Below are positions 62,257 to 64,000 of a stretch of DNA of 64,000 nucleotides, piece after piece. The DNA is taken from positions 2,356,001 to 2,420,000 of the forward strand of contig NZ_JAJNEL010000001.1 in the NCBI RefSeq assembly GCF_029428675.1, read 5' to 3'. A model generated the notes under the pieces. That model searched no databases. It was not told where the DNA came from and saw nothing but the letters and a program-made list of their open reading frames with translations. The position numbers and the translations under genes are program-made. This stretch comes from Streptomyces sp. JH14 (GTDB lineage: Bacteria > Actinomycetota > Actinomycetes > Streptomycetales > Streptomycetaceae). Numbering within the stretch: position 1 is the first letter of the stretch; each line of letters begins with the position of its first letter.

Positions 62257-64000
62257 ATGACGTCGACGCCGACTGGCGCCGGGCAGGACAACGCCTCTTT
62301 CCGGACCGCACAGCTGCGGTCACCGCATCGGCTCCGGACCGGGACCCGGCGGCGGCATCCGAAGAAGGCGCTGCCGCGTTACGACTACGAGCACTACAGC
62401 CGCCTCGCCGGGCCACTGACCCAGCCCGATCCCGACAAGCCCTACACCGTCCGGTTCCGCTCGCTGCTCTCGCAGGAGCCGCACAGAATCCGCGCGGCGC
62501 TCCTGCTCGGCGCCGCACCGCTCGTCTCGCTCGGCCTGTTCGCGTGGCTGATGCAGCCCGAGCACTGGACGCAGCGCGACCCGAACCTCAAGAACGGCAC
62601 GCTGCTGATCCTCGACATCGTCATGCTCGTCTCGATCGGCCTGATCGAGCTCTTCCGCACGATGAACGTCCTGTCGAACGCGCACGCGACGCTGGTCGCG
62701 CGCGACCCGGTCCCGGTCGTGCCGGAGTCCGGTACCAGAGTCGCCTTCCTCACCTCCTTCGTCCCGGGCAAGGAGCCCCTGGAGATGGTGACGAAGACCC
62801 TCGAAGCCGCGGTTCGCATCCGGCACCGCGGGCCGATGGACGTCTGGCTGCTCGACGAGGGCGACGACGCGGCGGTGAAGGAGGTCTGTGCCCGGCTCGG
62901 GGTGCACCACTTCTCCCGCAAGGGCGTCCCGCAGTGGAACCAGGCCAAGGGCGCTCACCGCGCGAGAACCAAGCACGGCAATTACAACGCCTGGCTCGAC
63001 GCGCACGGCAGCGCCTACGAATTCTTCGCCTCGGTCGACACCGATCACGTACCGCTGCCCAACTACCTGGAGCGGATGCTCGGCTACTTCCGCGACCCGG
63101 ACGTCGGCTTCGTCATCGGCCCGCAGGTCTACGGCAACTACGACACGTTCATCACGAAGGCCGCCGAATCCCAGCAGTTCCTCTTCCACGCGCTGATCCA
63201 GCGCGCGGGCAATCGCTACGGCGCCCCGATGTTCGTCGGCACCAGCAACGCCGTACGAATATCGGCCCTCCGCCAGATCGGCGGCCTGTACGACTCGATC
63301 ACCGAGGACATGGCGACCGGCTTCGAGATGCACCGCGCCCGCAATCCGCGCACCGGCCGCACCTGGCGCTCCGTGTACACCCCGGACGTCCTGGCCGTCG
63401 GCGAGGGTCCGACCGCGTGGACGGACTTCTTCACCCAGCAGCTGCGCTGGTCGCGCGGGACGTACGAGACGATCCTCAAGCAGTACTGGCGGGGGATCGG
63501 GACGCTGCCCTTCGGCAAGCTCTTCAACTACACGATGATGATCATCTTCTACCCGATATCCGCCCTGAACTGGATTCTGGCGGCCTTCAGTTGCGCACTT
63601 TTCCTGGGCATGGGCGCCTCGGGTGTGCAGATCGACCCCGTCGTCTGGATGATGCTGTACGGCAACGCATCGGCGCTCCAGATCGGTCTGTACATCTGGA
63701 ACCGGCGGCACAACGTCTCGCCGCACGAACCCGAGGGCTCCGGCGGACTGGCGGGCATGATGATGTCCGCGCTCTCCGCCCCGGTCTACGCACGTTCCCT
63801 GATGGATGCCGTGCTGCGCCGCAGGAGCTCGTTCGTGGTGACGCCCAAGGGCGACTCGTCCAGCCCGGACACGCTGCTCGGCACCTTCCGCATCCATCTC
63901 TTCTTCATGCTGGTCTTCGGCGGTTCCCTCATCGCCTCCTTCGTCCTCGGCCACAGCCACCCGGCGATGCTCACCTGGGCCACGCTGGCCCTGCTGATCA
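62257..64000 (+). CDS. cslA: CslA, cellulose synthase-like GT2 (partial, cut by window edge)
   Basis: At least 581 residues are visible and there is no stop before the edge. A cytoplasmic N terminus of about 85 residues precedes membrane helices at about 88-108 and 120-140. The GT2 core has D-E-G-D-D, D-T-D-H, S-I-T-E-D and the Q-x-x-R-W motif (Q-Q-L-R-W-S-R-G), all the catalytic signatures of cellulose/chitin synthases. More helices follow near 425-520. In S. coelicolor, CslA makes a beta-glucan at hyphal tips with the copper oxidase GlxA encoded next to it, which would be expected just beyond this window. The ATG at 62257 follows AGGGGGA. Confidence 0.93.
   Translation, partial: MTSTPTGAGQDNASFRTAQLRSPHRLRTGTRRRHPKKALPRYDYEHYSRLAGPLTQPDPDKPYTVRFRSLLSQEPHRIRAALLLGAAPLVSLGLFAWLMQPEHWTQRDPNLKNGTLLILDIVMLVSIGLIELFRTMNVLSNAHATLVARDPVPVVPESGTRVAFLTSFVPGKEPLEMVTKTLEAAVRIRHRGPMDVWLLDEGDDAAVKEVCARLGVHHFSRKGVPQWNQAKGAHRARTKHGNYNAWLDAHGSAYEFFASVDTDHVPLPNYLERMLGYFRDPDVGFVIGPQVYGNYDTFITKAAESQQFLFHALIQRAGNRYGAPMFVGTSNAVRISALRQIGGLYDSITEDMATGFEMHRARNPRTGRTWRSVYTPDVLAVGEGPTAWTDFFTQQLRWSRGTYETILKQYWRGIGTLPFGKLFNYTMMIIFYPISALNWILAAFSCALFLGMGASGVQIDPVVWMMLYGNASALQIGLYIWNRRHNVSPHEPEGSGGLAGMMMSALSAPVYARSLMDAVLRRRSSFVVTPKGDSSSPDTLLGTFRIHLFFMLVFGGSLIASFVLGHSHPAMLTWATLALLI

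Overview
The window is high-GC actinobacterial chromosome, almost certainly from a Streptomyces species. The evidence is strong third-position GC bias, frequent GTG/TTG starts, a desferrioxamine cluster with DmdR-type iron boxes, an AdpA gene carrying a TTA codon, a CebR cellobiose regulon, and chitin/GlcNAc genes with DasR-like sites. From memory, the gene order (carboxylase/HMG-CoA lyase/acdH, des, hexosaminidase, glmS, adpA, orn, ceb ... cdgA ... chitin-binding protein, cslA) matches the S. coelicolor SCO2775-SCO2836 core region. No transposase, integrase, phage gene or CRISPR array was seen. This looks like core chromosome, not an island.

Layout. 0.1-2.05 kb: a glycine-rich secreted protein and a TetR regulator. 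2.1-8.0 kb: a four-gene operon for leucine/branched acyl-CoA breakdown, divergent from the TetR gene; the shared promoter region carries two copies of an inverted repeat. 8.0-9.0 kb: an acetyltransferase and a small unknown. 9.1-16.3 kb: desEF and desABCD, each group preceded by an iron box. 16.4-20.5 kb: GH20 hexosaminidase with a DasR-like site, a small unknown and glmS. 20.6-24.6 kb: acetate transporter-like protein, universal stress protein, adpA and orn, then tRNA-His. 25.0-31.4 kb: cebR, bglC, cebG, cebF and cebE, with three copies of the 14-bp CebR palindrome. 31.8-32.1 kb: remnant of an alpha/beta hydrolase. 32.8-38.8 kb: GH18 chitinase with CBM2, a two-component system, a secreted protein, a spermidine-synthase-like protein and an unknown. 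39.0-42.2 kb: NsdA-like regulator, histidine phosphatase, PAP2 phosphatase. 42.1-46.3 kb: three overlapping genes encoding a RecB/Cas4-type nuclease with a four-cysteine Fe-S signature, an unknown protein and a Dna2/UPF1-like SF1B helicase. 46.5-62 kb: small conserved proteins, three identical tRNA-Lys(CTT) genes, a metalloprotease, CdgA, three metabolic enzymes, an IclR regulator, an MFS exporter with an apparently leaderless promoter, an AA10 LPMO, an SPFH protein and a cell-wall hydrolase. 62.26 kb to the end: cslA, cut by the window edge.

Functional themes are iron scavenging, polysaccharide use (cellobiose, chitin, GlcNAc), developmental control (adpA, cdgA, cslA, NsdA-like) and branched-chain acyl-CoA catabolism. 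The most unusual locus is the three-gene nuclease/unknown/helicase operon, which looks like a Dna2-type nuclease-helicase split over separate polypeptides.
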